From positions 14,403,501-14,467,500 of the forward strand of contig NC_053413.1 of assembly GCF_016859285.1 (NCBI RefSeq): a stretch of DNA of 64,000 bases. Direction: 5' to 3'. Numbering within the stretch: the first letter of the stretch is position 1; every line of letters begins with the position of its first letter. The notes under the pieces are model-generated. The model was not told the DNA's origin. It was given only the letters and a program-made list of their open reading frames with translations, and ran no database searches. Of this stretch, positions 11,784-30,892 are shown piece after piece. The translations under genes and the position numbers were made by a program. This DNA is from Xiphias gladius. Its lineage: Eukaryota; Chordata; Actinopteri; Istiophoriformes; Xiphiidae.

Positions 11784-14507
11784 TTGTGGGATTTTTGTGC
11801 ATGCATTTGCCTGATAGTCAGTGTGGTCTGTTGGTTACTCATCTGGTGTAATGCTTGTGGTATATGAGTGAGTTTTGTTTATGCGTCCGTGCTTTTTTTT
11901 GGCCAAATTCAAAACATGCATGATTGTATGTGCACAGGTATGAAATCACATATTTGTGTACATATCCATGTACTTGACCTCAATGTGAAATGTTTCCTCC
12001 CTTGTTTCCTTCTCACTCCCCCAGAGTAGCAACATGTAGAGAGTAGTATTATAAGGTTTTTAACAGGTTTTTCCATCGCAGCCAGGTCAGCATCAGGTAA
12101 TGTTACCAAGTGTGGCTGACAGTTTACTAACCCTCTGTCAGCACTTATTTATACTGAACCGGATGTTAGCTGTAATTGTATAATTAACAGCTGGACTCAT
12201 TGTCTTTTCAAGGTATTCATAGGTATGTAAACTATTAGCAGGAACTAAACGGAAAAAATGTGTCCCTGTCTTGCACAGACAATACAACATGCTTCACAAG
12301 TTTTAAACAGTAAAATCATACCCCCCAACTATTTTGTGTGATCTTCTTGTTTGTTGTTTTGTTAAATTTTTTTTTTTTTTTTTGGCTAATCCATTATATG
12401 AAAGTCATGATGATGCTCTGACCTTGTGTGGCAGGTTTCTACCTACATTAATGCATAAATATTGTGTTTACTAATTTCCCTGATAGACTTTATACTACAT
12501 CACCTTAAATTACTATAGTGAGAAAAGTAAGAAAAGATTTTGACATGTTTGGTTCCTTTAATGCTGTTTACTAAATGAAGTTACACTGGGCTGTTCTGAC
12601 ACTGCAATGAGCTATAGTGTAATGTGTCAAACAGAACAGACTATTTAGAGTTCTTAATTTTTCATGTCTGTACCAGGCTTTTATATGGAATACATAAGCT
12701 TTGGACTGTAGAAAATACTTAATGAAGTTATTGTTGCCAGTGCATAGATACTCTGGTGAGGAACTTGCTTAGAGGTGTCAGTGATGTTACTGCTCAAGGC
12801 TGCAGAGCAATGAGAATAGTCATGTTTAGAGGATCCTTTTTTTTTAAAGAACAGATTGTCTCTTACAGTAGGAAGTAGATCTGGTTTTAGATGTTTTTGA
12901 GTCACATGGAACATGATAAAACATGACTACACTGGCTTCCTGTATTTTTTTTCCACATTTATCAGAAGGAAATGGCAAATTCCTTTAGGACTGACCCCAC
13001 CAAGAAGAGCCCAGGATCTAGACCAACACACACTGGCTACATTATGTAGTATTGTGTCATTTGATGTTTGTTATTCGATGTCTTTAGCACACACGAGATG
13101 TAGTTAAGGTGCAGTTGGTTCTGGTGTTGCTAAATTGATACTTTTAACAGAATGTTTTGTACAGCTACAACATTTGGCAATGCACCTTCATCAGGTGAAA
13201 TGTAATGTATGTGTGTTTTTGCAAACATAACATATTGGGATAGGAATATATTTTCATTCTTTCATTTTTAACTTTGTAGTTTCAAAACCAGAGTATACCT
13301 TAATCTGTTGCAAGACTTTCTTGCGGTTAACACTGTTCTGACACTCTAAGGTGTCTTGCCAGTCTTCCCTAACATGTATTAATTGTGGGAAGCTAGCAGG
13401 ATGCATTGTTTTCTGCCACAGTGATGTGATAAGTCATAGAAATGTTTCTGGCTTTCTCAGGGAAGTTAAACTTACATCCACTCAACAAGCTTCACAAGAG
13501 GTGGAGAAATAGATCCTAGTGTCCACAATAAAACCTGAATCAAAGTATATGTGAGTCAACCCCAGACTGAACAGTCACAGCATACCCAACTAAAGTTTAC
13601 TGGCATTACCAAGGCTGCCCTTGTGAGTTTGCACCATCATTATTTTTACTCTCTTCCTCGGCTTCCTGCAACATTGAACAGATCTTGCAGACTTCCTTAC
13701 CTTTCAATTAACTACTTGACAAGGCATTAATAAGAGTAGAATTGCAGCGGATACAGTAATCAGGGGACAACATTTATTTTAATTAGTATGATTTCACTCA
13801 TGAAAACAAGAGTCAGTTCATGCATAATTTCTAAATATACAAGAATATCGTCTGCATAGACAGCAATTTTATTCAGAGTGCCATTCCATAACATCCTTGT
13901 AAAGCCTCAAAGCCAGTGAAAACAGCTGAAACACACTCACAAAAATTAATGGAGTGAGAGGACAGTTCTTTCCAGGACCTCTGGCAAAAGGAAAAGCCAT
14001 TAGGCTGGCATTTTTTTACAAACTGCCTTGATTTTTGATCCACAAAACAAAATTGACCATATATGCGGGATATGCATTAATGTTTGAAAGATAATACTGT
14101 TATAATTACATATTGTCCATCTGACCCACCCAAACTTTTACCTGGAGAAAGAAAAAAAATGGATTTCAGTATATGTGAAGCTTAGGTTGGTTTCCAAAGA
14201 AATACAATAAAGCACCAAGTATTATATGCAACCGTGGTAAAGTGATACAATATGTATTATGGCAAATACTATATCTGTTGTAGCAAACAGTGACCATGAG
14301 GCATTAACTGCTAGTGACAGTATTATGGGCATGACAAGTCATGCAAAGGTACGCTTATGATCCACTCATCCTGCCATCACTGTCTATCGAGTGAATGCCA
14401 GATACCATTTCAAATTTACTTTGTCTACTTTAAAATTAAGACAAATGAACATGAAACATGCTTCAGCCTGTAACAATGAGTGCAAATCAATTTCATTTTC
14501 AATAAAC

Positions 14508-16316
14508 TTTATTTTTGTCCCATTTTCCCCCAATTACATTACATACAAAAAAAGTGATCAAAATTCCTTGTGTCAAGACTGTAACATTTACACAACAATA
14601 AATAAAAAAACATGTATAAATAAAAAATAAATAAACACGACATTATGTGCCAAAAAATAAAGAATTTTCTGAATTGGCAGATGGCTTTCACAATGTTGGG
14701 TTTTTTGAAAACACGTACGTAATACTTTCAGGTCACAGTTTTTAGGATACAACTCTGCGTCAAGAAAGCAATGTAAACCGATAAGGATTACAGTACAGTA
14801 CAACGGAGTACAATGTTTTCTTTTTTCATAGTAGATATTACTGGGATATATACTTATGATACCAGTTGTTCTAAAAGCTTATACCAGGTAGTGAGAGTGT
14901 AGTGCTAGTGGACTTACTTTTAAACTTGACTCAAAGTACAAAAGTAAATCCCACCTGTAAAACCCATCTCGAATCTTGTTTGTATCCAGCTTGACATTCA
15001 CAAAGGGTTGTTATTGCACTAAACAGACATCCCTCAGAAAGGCACTTTTACCCCCCCCCCCACACCCTCCCAACCCGCATATTCCAACAGTTTTGTTTAC
15101 CAGCACGTTTATAGCACACACATTCACCTATTGTACGTGAATTTAAAACTTAATCATTTTAAAAAACCAACAAAGAAAATGCCTTTTGGTATCTAGTTAA
15201 AAACAAATAAAATATAACAAGTGGTAGTAAAAGGTTTCGCTTTCCAGATGAATATACAAAGGAAAAAAAAAAAAAAAAAAAAAAGTGCAAAGTTGTGTTG
15301 CTCCCATAGCCCCTTTAATATGCTGTGTACCACATCAGTGAAATTTGTCTCCAATAACTACCTAACAAAAAGACAAAAGTGAGGTTGGACCAGAAGAAGC
15401 AATGACTCTCTAAACTTTAGCATCACCATCTTCAAATAAGGCCAGAAATGTTATTTGTGCATGTAAGGTCAAGATCGTAGTGTGATCCTATAGCTGGCTC
15501 ATATAATCTGTTTAAAAAGGAGGGGAAAAAAATGATTGTGTGCACCATAGTCCAAAGAGGCCAGAAACCAACCAAGGTTACGAGGGTCTCTCTCCCCAGT
15601 CAAACCACACTTCTTCCCAAAGCATCTCTGCTGTAAGATCACAGGTCCAGTGCAAGTCAACGGTGTAAAATGACCTTGTTGCTAAAATACTTTTGGAAAA
15701 TGGAGCCTGAAAGCATTCCAGCTGCAAGATTATCCTTGTTCCGTTGCAAGCAAATAGGACAATTTTAGTGTTTAGAAACCTTTGAGAAACCATGCCTGGC
15801 TTATCGGCTATCAAGGGAAGCTGAAAGCTGCAGGGTTGTGTGGTGGCTTTAAAAGATCCAGCCAAGAAGCAGTGGTTTTGAGTGAGTGAGGGAAGTTAAT
15901 TGGGAGTTTGGGTGTTCATTTAGGTATCTGCCTGTGAGGAATCCATCATTTCAGGCCAAGTAGGAGTCTCTTATTTCAGGTATCAGTACCTTCCAGGTGA
16001 TACCTTTGAGGCATAAGCTGGAGAGGCACAAACCCTTTGGGCAGATGCTGCATTGGGCAACTTCCTGACTACTTGATGTTCTTCAAGGTCAATCAATTTG
16101 ATATTCAGCAGCCTACGCACCAGTCAAGTCAAAAATATTGCCCAGAGGAGTTGAGCAGCCTTCCATCCTTCAACTGAACAGTTCTCAGCCCCTCTTAGCA
16201 CTGCCTTGAGAAATTATATCAACCAGTCAGGCTGCCTAAGAATAAGGTGTCAACCAGTCAGGTTGCCGCTAAGGCATCTGCCGCTAAGGCAGCCTGGGAG
16301 CCAGAGAGCTGTGCTC
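14508..16316 (-). other. plk3: Probable plk3 3' untranslated region
   Basis: The stretch follows the plk3 stop codon and has no coding potential. Read on the minus strand, it contains an AATAAA signal at 14513-14508 and an ATTAAA at about 15313, so the 3' UTR could be about 1.0 or 1.8 kb. Just after the stop it has two near-identical copies of TCAACCAGTCAGG(C/T)TGCC (16219-16236 and 16250-16267, + sense) and a tandem TGCCGCTAAGGCA (16264-16276 and 16279-16291). A poly-A run (T-run in the transcript) lies at about 15263-15284. The actual cleavage site cannot be read from sequence alone. Confidence 0.5.
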
Positions 16317-23525
<7,209 letters not shown>

Positions 23526-23760
23526 TTGACACAGTGGTAGAACTGATCAGTTCGTATGTATGTATATATATATATCTATTTGTAGATATATATGTGTGTG
23601 TGTGTGTGTATATCCCTTTCGCTTATTCGCTTCAGTAGTTGGTCTGGAGCGTAACGATGCGCCTGCCGCTGCCAACCGTCTCCATCTGGCGTGTCTGAGC
23701 TCGGCTCCCTCCGCTTATATATGCGAGCGGCGACGTCACCCGGGCCGGGGGCGGGGGGAA
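23526..23760 (-). promoter_or_regulatory. plk3: plk3 core promoter and leader
   Basis: Reading on the minus strand, a TATA box (TATATAAG, 23721-23714) stands about 190 bp before the first ATG. Upstream of it are a CRE-like TGACGTCG (23738-23731) and a GC-box-rich block (about 23760-23739). Initiation is expected about 25-30 bp after TATA, near 23690, giving a leader of about 165 nt. A TATA plus CRE promoter fits the immediate-early behaviour known for PLK3 in mammals. No CArG/SRE box was seen nearby. The leader carries an upstream ORF (23685-23632) and an 11-bp hairpin (23593-23568). Confidence 0.6.
23632..23685 (-). CDS. Upstream ORF in plk3 leader, 17 codons
   Basis: An ATG at 23685 on the minus strand opens a frame of 17 codons, METVGSGRRIVTLQTNY, ending in TGA at 23634-23632. 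That is 107 nt before the plk3 start. If transcription starts near 23690, as the TATA box suggests, this ATG is almost at the cap and may be skipped. If starts lie further upstream, it could repress plk3 translation. Confidence 0.3.
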   Translation of the reverse strand: METVGSGRRIVTLQTNY

Positions 23761-24650
23761 GGTGGTGCGCCGGTGGAGAAAGTCCAGACGATTTGCTCAG
23801 ACAGAATCTCAATCAAAGCACGGTCGGGAATGTGAGAAAAAAAAAAAAAATATATATGAATGAAACAGCTCACGAGAAAAAGAATCGCTCTCCCTCGCGC
23901 CGATGCGGCCCAGGGCTCAGTGCTGCTGCCAGGCCAGCGGCACGATGCGGGGGGGTCATCTTCAATCTACGGACCCAACGTTCATTGAATGGGGCGAAGG
24001 TGAAAACTGTGACGAGGATTGTCCTTATTCTAACATTCCCATTTTACTTAATCTCCTGAGATAAACCCGGGCTTTTAACTTTTGCTCCTTCATTATTTAA
24101 GGGGATTGTGTTGAGAAATGCAAGTGTGCCGGTGAATATTTTAGCCGGCCTAAATGTTTCTTTCCTTTATTATTATCATTCCCAGTTGGTCCCACGCACT
24201 GTCCGTGACACCAAAGAGCGCATTTCTCATAGAAATACCCAGACTCCTACCAAGACACATATTGCGCGTTACATGGATCCTGATGCCTTTCAGGTCCGGC
24301 ACATCCACCCGCGCTTCTCTGGTTGATAACAGTGTAAACATTCTGTATGTTGAAATTAAATTCCAGCTGAAAAGTGACCCCAGCGAGCAGACCCGATCTA
24401 GGAACCGCACAACATAGTCCCGAGCAGTCATGCAACCAAACTAACATGGAAATATTACAAGGGCTCATAGAAAACGACTCCTATCTATATGTCCAAAACA
24501 ATTACATGATTGAATAATTATTTAGGACCCACTGATCATAAAAATATTGCAGTGGGTCTCTAAGTTATTTAGCAAAACTGCCAAAATCTTCAGAAGCCCT
24601 ACGAAATAAAAGCTCACGTTTCTACCATTAAAAAAAACTTTGGTTGGACT

Positions 24651-24652
<2 letters not shown>

Positions 24653-24689
<37 letters not shown>
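24653..24689. repeat. (TG)n microsatellite
   Basis: About 18 TG units, 38 bp from the CTCF-type motif at 24727-24740. Confidence 0.95.
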
Positions 24690-24692
<3 letters not shown>

Positions 24693-24726
24693 CCCCAGAG
24701 AATCGTATTTGAACTTGTGATCGCAG

Positions 24727-24740
24727 CTGCCACCTGGTGG
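24727..24740 (-). promoter_or_regulatory. CTCF-type motif, full consensus match
   Basis: Minus-strand CCACCAGGTGGCAG fits the vertebrate CTCF core consensus CCASYAGRKGGCRS at all 14 positions. It lies between the plk3 promoter and the cacybp 3' end. Confidence 0.55.
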
Positions 24741-25255
24741 ACACAAATTGGAAAGCCAATACCCCCCAGGACTTCCATGTATAGACTCTATATTCAACTG
24801 TGTTGTGACTGTTCATAAAATCAAGAGAGGCCATTAACCATTACAAGTTGTGCTGCATCTAACACAGTCACCTAGGTGACCTGTAACAGTAACCATTTTT
24901 CCTCAAATAGTATCTGGATTACTGCTAAACTTCCTATGTACTTTAATGTTTAGGCAAATCTTATCGTGCAATGTTTTGTTTTGTTTTTTTAAATTGGGAT
25001 TTTGGGAGTTTTAGCAATGAGTAAAGATTAAGTTTATCCAGACACAGTCTTATAATAAAAAAATTTTAAAAAAATGAACTTTTTGATGGGCAGGCAGGCC
25101 TCAGTGAAGGCATATCTAAAATTATAACTACACAAGATTCAACACTTCAAGACACAGTGAAAAGGTGTGTGGTGTGAGCTACTAAACAGAATAAAATCTA
25201 TTCTGACCTCAAAAGCAGAGGACAAACAGAGGAAAAAAGAGGACTCAGTTCAAGG

Positions 25256-25261
25256 TTTATT
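25256..25261 (-). terminator. cacybp: Candidate polyadenylation signal of cacybp (distal)
   Basis: AATAAA on the minus strand about 985 nt after the cacybp stop. A nearer AATAAA is at 25996-25991, about 250 nt after the stop. Either or both may be used. Confidence 0.4.
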
Positions 25262-26245
25262 GGTTTGAACTGCTTGAACAATACATGTAAGATGATGACA
25301 AAAGCCAGAAAAAAAGATCTGATTAAAATGTAAATTTTTACATATTCACAAATACTGGAGGGAAAATCACGATGTGAACAGTTGAACGATAAGTAGGAAA
25401 CTGTCCATCACAATAAAAATGCAACAGTTCACATTAAGGAATTAAAAAGTATGTGTTTTAGAGCGTTACACTATGTAACAGGAATGAGTAAAATACATTA
25501 AATTTCAAACCTACCCATGCAGTAATGTGAATGATTACACTGGACTGATGCATGGAAGTACTGTCTTTGCAGCTATCATCTGATCTATTTATGGAATGAC
25601 CCAAAAAACAAAAAAAAAACATCAAAGGCTGATATGTAGACTAAAAACGGTCTGATGAGCCCTCTGGTTGTCTTCATTGAAGGAGTATGTGCGTGACTTT
25701 GGCAAATGTATGCTTGAAAACATCTTAAATATCAGTTCCGTTTGGCTACACTGAATTCTGCCCAGAACTGACTTTACAGAACATTTTTCAATTACCTTGG
25801 TCCAATACAAACCTTGTACTACTGACAGACATTTATCTTGAAAATAACAAAAAACAAAACAAACTCCTGCATTGTGGTCCTTTAACTCTTTAAAACAAAG
25901 TTTACCAAAGCAAACTGTGATTTCTTGCTCTGTCTAGGTTGACATCTGGTTAACAGCACCCTTGTGTTTGTATAGGACTTTTCCATATAATTTATTGACA
26001 GGTTTATGCATTATGACAGCAGCCTGGTTTTTAAAGCAGGGTCAAAATGAGGTCATCCAGGGCTTAGCACATTATTCCTGCCACCTTATTTATGAGTTGT
26101 ATACCTAAATTTTTGATTTTGTAGAAATATAATTCATATATTGAGACTTCAGTTTTAACCCTTTACATTTTAATATTCAAGTCATCTCCACTGCAGCCCT
26201 GGAAGATCTCACTTGGTCTTGCCGTAGAAAAGCAGTGAGCCCAGT

Positions 26246-27729
26246 TTAGAAGTCCATCATGTCATCTCCTCGTATTTTCTTCTCTTGGGACTCTGTCCAG
26301 GCTTTGTTGATGGTTCTCTTCATCTCGTCATCTCCCTCCGAGTAGATCTTCTTCAGCATGCTCATTAGGCCCTCGCTGGGGTCTGCGTTCTCGTCAAGAC
26401 TGGGTTTACTACTGAGAGGCAATAGGGCAATACAGTAAGAATCTGTGCATGTTTTTCTGAATTTTTTGGATTCTAATTCTCATTTTGTGTGCGCACCCAA
26501 GCTACGAGTATTCATAGCTTAATACACAGCAACACCTGGCACATACTGTAGATCTGGTACTGCATTTCAATGTGCTTCACAACGAGTGCCGTTTTGAGTG
26601 ACTGACCAGATGTAGATGTGAAAATTAGCAGTCTGAACCTTTTAGAAAACTATGGTTCAGTTCATCTTTCCTGGAACTACTCCTGCCAATGTGTCATTAG
26701 CTGCTGATGATGCATTTGGACTTTTGTTTTTATAAAATTATTCATTTGCGCACGCAGTGGCCGTAACCTCAATTAAAATTCCAGATTAATGCAATTTCCA
26801 AGAACTAAAATTTTTCAATAGTTTTTGAACTTACTCTTTCTCCTTAGACTGCTTTTCCACCTTTGTTAGGCACTCCCACTTCTTTGTTGTCTGCTTCTTG
26901 CACATGACCAGGACCATGTCTGTTTTTATCTGTTGCGGGGAGAAAAGGTTGTTACGGGCCTTTCAGAAAGACAAAGATAACCAAATACTTTCTTGAGGAA
27001 TTGGTAGATCAAAGCCAAGGGTAAAATGCAAAGTGAACACTGAGACTACATTCAACAGCTGGCAAGAAAAGTGACATCAAGATGGCCATCTTGATTTGCT
27101 CTGGCCAATACCTTAGATGTTAGACCTGGAGAAGTCAATACAGTATATTAGAGTCTACTTTCTGCCCTCTAGTGGCTAAACAATTCTACGTGAGCCACAT
27201 CAGAGCACAACATGTTTTGTAGATTTCAAACCGAGTTGAAGCAATAACAAAAGCATGTTTGTGTGCATGACAATATGGCAAAAATCTTTAAAAACAAAAC
27301 AGCTTGAATATGTAAAAAGGTGTGATGGGGCAACCAAGAGTCTGAAATTAATTTAAGATGTTTTGTTGTGAAAGAGTAAAACCTTTTGGAAAATGTTATT
27401 ATTTAAAATGCCATAATTACTTAATTAATTAATTAGAATCATTTAATGCTGCTTATTTTTGTCTTACCAGCAGATTCATCAGCAAATTCAAGACTCACTT
27501 CCTTAGTTTGTCTATGCCAAAAAAAATACAAATTATCCCTTTAAACACATGCATCTGCTTTAGTCACCTTTTTGTAGCTGTCCTTTTCATCGATTGGATA
27601 TAACAGATTGAGAACTGTCATCTGATGGTTTTTACCATCCAGATCCTTTACCAGAACAGAAAATGACCTGCAACAGAGTGAATGAGCAAATACAACTGTA
27701 TGGTTAGCAAAACATGATGAATAATAAAG

Positions 27730-27778
<49 letters not shown>

Positions 27779-30215
27779 GTCGCTGGTTATCATCTTACCT
27801 TTCTGTAAAGGTGACCTCCACATTTTCCGATGGAATTTTGTGCACATCCTTCAGTGTAAGATAAATTTTGATAAATTTCTCTGACTGGTCCCAAGCTGCA
27901 TAGAAGATGCCATAGTGTGAACAACTCAAATCCTTTTTTGTTTTTAGCTCTTACACAAACTCAGACAGACACAGACACAGACACAGCTTCACTGTTGCAC
28001 TCTCTCACAAATGACTGATAGTCTTAGTGAACAATGGCACCATACCATAGTTGGTGATCTTGACTGTGTACGCTGCTTTAGAAGCTGCAGATGGATCAGC
28101 TTGTCTTCTGGCCTGTTGCTCCTTTTGTTGTTGTTTGACTGCAAGCTCCTTCTCCACCTTCTTCTGCTCCTGTTTTAGCAGTTCCTGCACTCTTTTCCTC
28201 TCTGACTTTTCCAAGAGGGACCCCAGCTCCAGCAAGTCTGCCTCCAACTGATTGATCTGCATTGGGGAAAGCATCGGACCACTGAGAAATGCACATCCTC
28301 GAATCAAACAGTTTATAAGCAGTTTGACACCTTATTTAGATAAGGTGTCAAACCCCAAACAGGGCACTTTACTTCAGTAAACATTCCAGAGCTGAACCGC
28401 TCCATAAGTTGATCAACAGAAAATTAATTTTAATAATTAGTCAATTACATCATATCGCAGGTTAAAAATACTTGCCTAATATTTGCCTTACAAAGATTGC
28501 ACAAAGCGTTGCTTTAATTTCGCTTTGATAAAGAAAACCTTCATTGAAGTTTTGAAGAAAAATGGTTTGAAAATATCTTGTCAAATTCAAAATTAAGGAT
28601 GTATGCATATTAAAAAAAAAAGGGTCCTGAATCATGTTACATTTCATTTATCTAGCTCCAACCATCTTTAGTTTAACAGTTGAGAGCTGGTAGTCCTCCT
28701 CTGGCCACTGAGGTTGTTTGATTAGAAAATATTCCGGAGGAAAACCGATTATGGGATTTCGGTGGAATGGAAAGCGATTCCCATTTTCCTTTGTACTGTA
28801 CAAATGATGATGATTATAATGATGATGATTATCCATTAATTTTTCATGAAATGGTTCAAAGACCGATTCAACCATTAAACTGAAATATCCTGCTGTACAG
28901 ATGATCAAAAACTGGAGTGGTAACAGAATTTTGATGTGTTTACGTTTGCTAACAGTCTCGAAAGCTTGGAAAAACTAGGAAAGATGGATTATTCAATTAG
29001 TATTTATCCTGATTTCCCCAGTACTATATATATTTTTATTGGTGATTTTTTAAAATTCTGTTATAGACAATGATGATCTGAAGATCTGATTGTTAAAGAT
29101 GGATAAGTTGCTTCACCATTTTTGAAAACGTGTAAACAATACTGCGTGTACTCCTGGCTCAATATAAATTCACCATGTCTTCTAAGCCAATGTGGGCTGG
29201 GCATAGTTACATGCATGTCAATAATAAAAATTGCATTAATTCATTCACTTCATTGTATCTAGAATACAAGGGTATGATTTGTTACTGGTCAGAACAAAAC
29301 ATCAATAATATGACCCTATAGCGTCCGGAGAGCATTTTAATCGTTTAGACACTGTACTGTCTTAAATAATCATTTAGAAAATTGTTTATATGAATTACAT
29401 TTTATAATTTCCCAGTGTCTTAACTAATGCAAAACAGCCTGCAACTGTAAATATAAAATTGCACACTCAAGCGTTTATCACACCAACATTACTATCCCAC
29501 TATGGAAGAATGTCTGGCACCATTCACAATAGCACCTATCAGGGTAAATCATAGTTATTTACAGTGATATTTCTAGTTTTGAACACTGAAATAAGATTAC
29601 TGCCTCTCTGGAGTTGCTATGCTTGAAACAAGTCGGTTATCCTTTTACTACACGTGAGGGAGGCTAAGGAAGTTGGTAGTCAGAAGATGCCACAGACTGG
29701 CCCCACATGCTTAGTTACCTGATACAATCTTAGATCTAATTGTACACCCTTTAAGTCAAAAAGTATCTTGAATCTCTCCATTTTCATCTCGACGACATAA
29801 TGACAAATAACTACCTTTGACGTTAGGTATCATTAGCTATGTTAGTATTACATTTCTAGAATGTTCTGGTAAACCCCACTCAAAGCTAGCTTAATGCTAG
29901 CTAGCTAGCTACTGATAGACACCGCCAAAAATGACTAGGAACTGTTTCATCTTTGGCAAATCTGCGTTCAAATTTAGTTTAAAAAATGTACAAGCTTCCC
30001 GAAACTACAGATAAAAAATAACAGACATCAATTTGCTGGTTAGTAGTGGCTTGCTAACTAGCTAACTTACCTCACCTTAGCTAACGTAGCATTGCTCCAA
30101 GTGAAATCATGTAAAATCAGCCATCTCAGCTTATACCATACAAACCCTGATGTTGCTCTCTTGGTGCATACAAAGCTAAATAAAACATGCTGGTTACCTG
30201 TTCGGTTAGATCCAT
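26246..30215 (-). CDS. cacybp: Calcyclin-binding protein (Siah-interacting protein), 228 aa
   Basis: CACYBP/SIP is an adaptor that links Siah1 to Skp1/Ebi-type ubiquitin ligase complexes in beta-catenin turnover and binds S100A6. It is cytoplasmic and nuclear. Coding exons in transcript order: 30215-30198, 28256-28046, 27895-27799, 27667-27568, 26929-26835, 26411-26246. Splice sites are GT-AG and the frame is open (687 nt). The 228-aa length equals human CACYBP. The N-terminal helical dimerisation/Siah-binding part is residues 1 to about 65, a Lys/Gln-rich helix. The CS domain begins at YTVKITNY (about residue 69) and includes [16 protein letters not shown]. The SGS domain covers the C-terminus, with [27 protein letters not shown] and the end DDMMDF. 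Residue 77 is Ala, where I recall human having Gly. Exon 1 encodes only 6 residues (MDLTEQ). Confidence 0.97.
27162..27175 (-). promoter_or_regulatory. CTCF-type motif, full consensus match
   Basis: Minus-strand CCACTAGAGGGCAG matches CCASYAGRKGGCRS at all 14 positions. It lies in cacybp intron 4 and is oriented like the motifs at 24.7 and 30.3 kb. Confidence 0.55.
27732..27778. repeat. (TG)n(TA)n compound microsatellite
   Basis: About 16 TG units run into about 7 TA units within cacybp intron 3, 20 bp from the exon 3 donor. Confidence 0.95.
28257..30197 (-). other. cacybp: cacybp intron 1
   Basis: This 1.94-kb intron separates the 6-codon first exon from the rest. It is AT-rich and has no further coding signal. 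It holds a perfect 14-bp hairpin (28322-28353), a GAT-rich run (about 28805-28832) and a GCTAGCTAGCTAGCTA run near 29.9 kb. Confidence 0.85.
28322..28353. repeat. Perfect 14-bp inverted repeat, 4-nt loop
   Basis: The left arm GTTTGACACCTTAT (28322-28335), loop TTAG and right arm ATAAGGTGTCAAAC (28340-28353) pair without mismatch. It lies 66 bp upstream, in transcript sense, of cacybp exon 2. Confidence 0.9.
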
Positions 30216-30335
30216 TTAGGCTTTGATTTGGTCAGTTATGTTAGCTTGGCTCTCCACCACTCTGAGTATGCTGCGCGTTCCTCTGCTTCTTCTTTTCAGT
30301 ATTGGTGATCGTAAAGCCAGTCTGTAAGTGCACTA

Positions 30336-30349
30336 CCGCCATCTGCCGG
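30336..30349 (-). promoter_or_regulatory. CTCF-type motif, 13 of 14
   Basis: Minus-strand CCGGCAGATGGCGG differs from CCASYAGRKGGCRS only at the third base. It is about 120 bp upstream of the cacybp ATG, so it also sits in the promoter. A YY1-like GATGGCGG overlaps it and is an alternative reading. Confidence 0.4.
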
Positions 30350-30886
30350 ACCGATGTGTTGACATACATACAATATAAGAATGAAACTACCTCACTAAGT
30401 CTTCTTTTAAGTAGTTATTACATGACTTTATTTTCTACTATGCCTTTCAGATTTAACACTTTAACATAATTTGGACGGATGCAGAGTTTTTTGCCATTCA
30501 CCAAACACTTCTATTTATTCTTTTTACACTATGTATATAGAGTATGATCGAATATAATGAATGTACATATTGTTAAAATTGATATAATAACACAGTATAT
30601 TTGAAAGTCAATGAAAAGAATTATTAAACTTCCTTGTCTTTACCCTAGCTAGCATTAAATATTGCACTATTACAAGACAAACAGCTTTCTGTTTAGGTGA
30701 TGCCTAGGCAGTCAGCACACAGTGAGGGTAACTAACTAATTTCCTTGCTGAGGAAATGAAAACCACATTTTTCTCCACCATATTTATACAAATACCACTA
30801 TAAAACATTGCTAATCTCTGCATCAATTTCTACATTCTACAATAAACTAAGACAGTCATGAAGAAGGTTAGTAATGTGCAACAATA

Positions 30887-30892
30887 TTTATT
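30887..30892 (-). terminator. mrps14: Candidate polyadenylation signal of mrps14
   Basis: AATAAA on the minus strand about 410 nt after the mrps14 stop codon. The cacybp start is a further 670 nt on, so the two genes are tandem and closely spaced. Confidence 0.4.

Larger units (their letters stand above)
23761..26245. other. plk3-cacybp intergenic and cacybp 3' UTR
   Basis: The plk3 promoter side (up to about 24.1 kb) is moderately GC-rich and the rest is AT-rich. On the minus strand the cacybp 3' UTR probably ends after the AATAAA at 25996-25991 or at 25261-25256. A CTCF-type motif and a TG microsatellite lie at 24.65-24.74 kb. No other gene is evident. Confidence 0.6.

Noticed and set aside
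28051-28296. Overlapping frames opposite and beside cacybp exon 2
   Set aside because: They are shadow frames of the Lys/Gln/Glu-rich cacybp exon.
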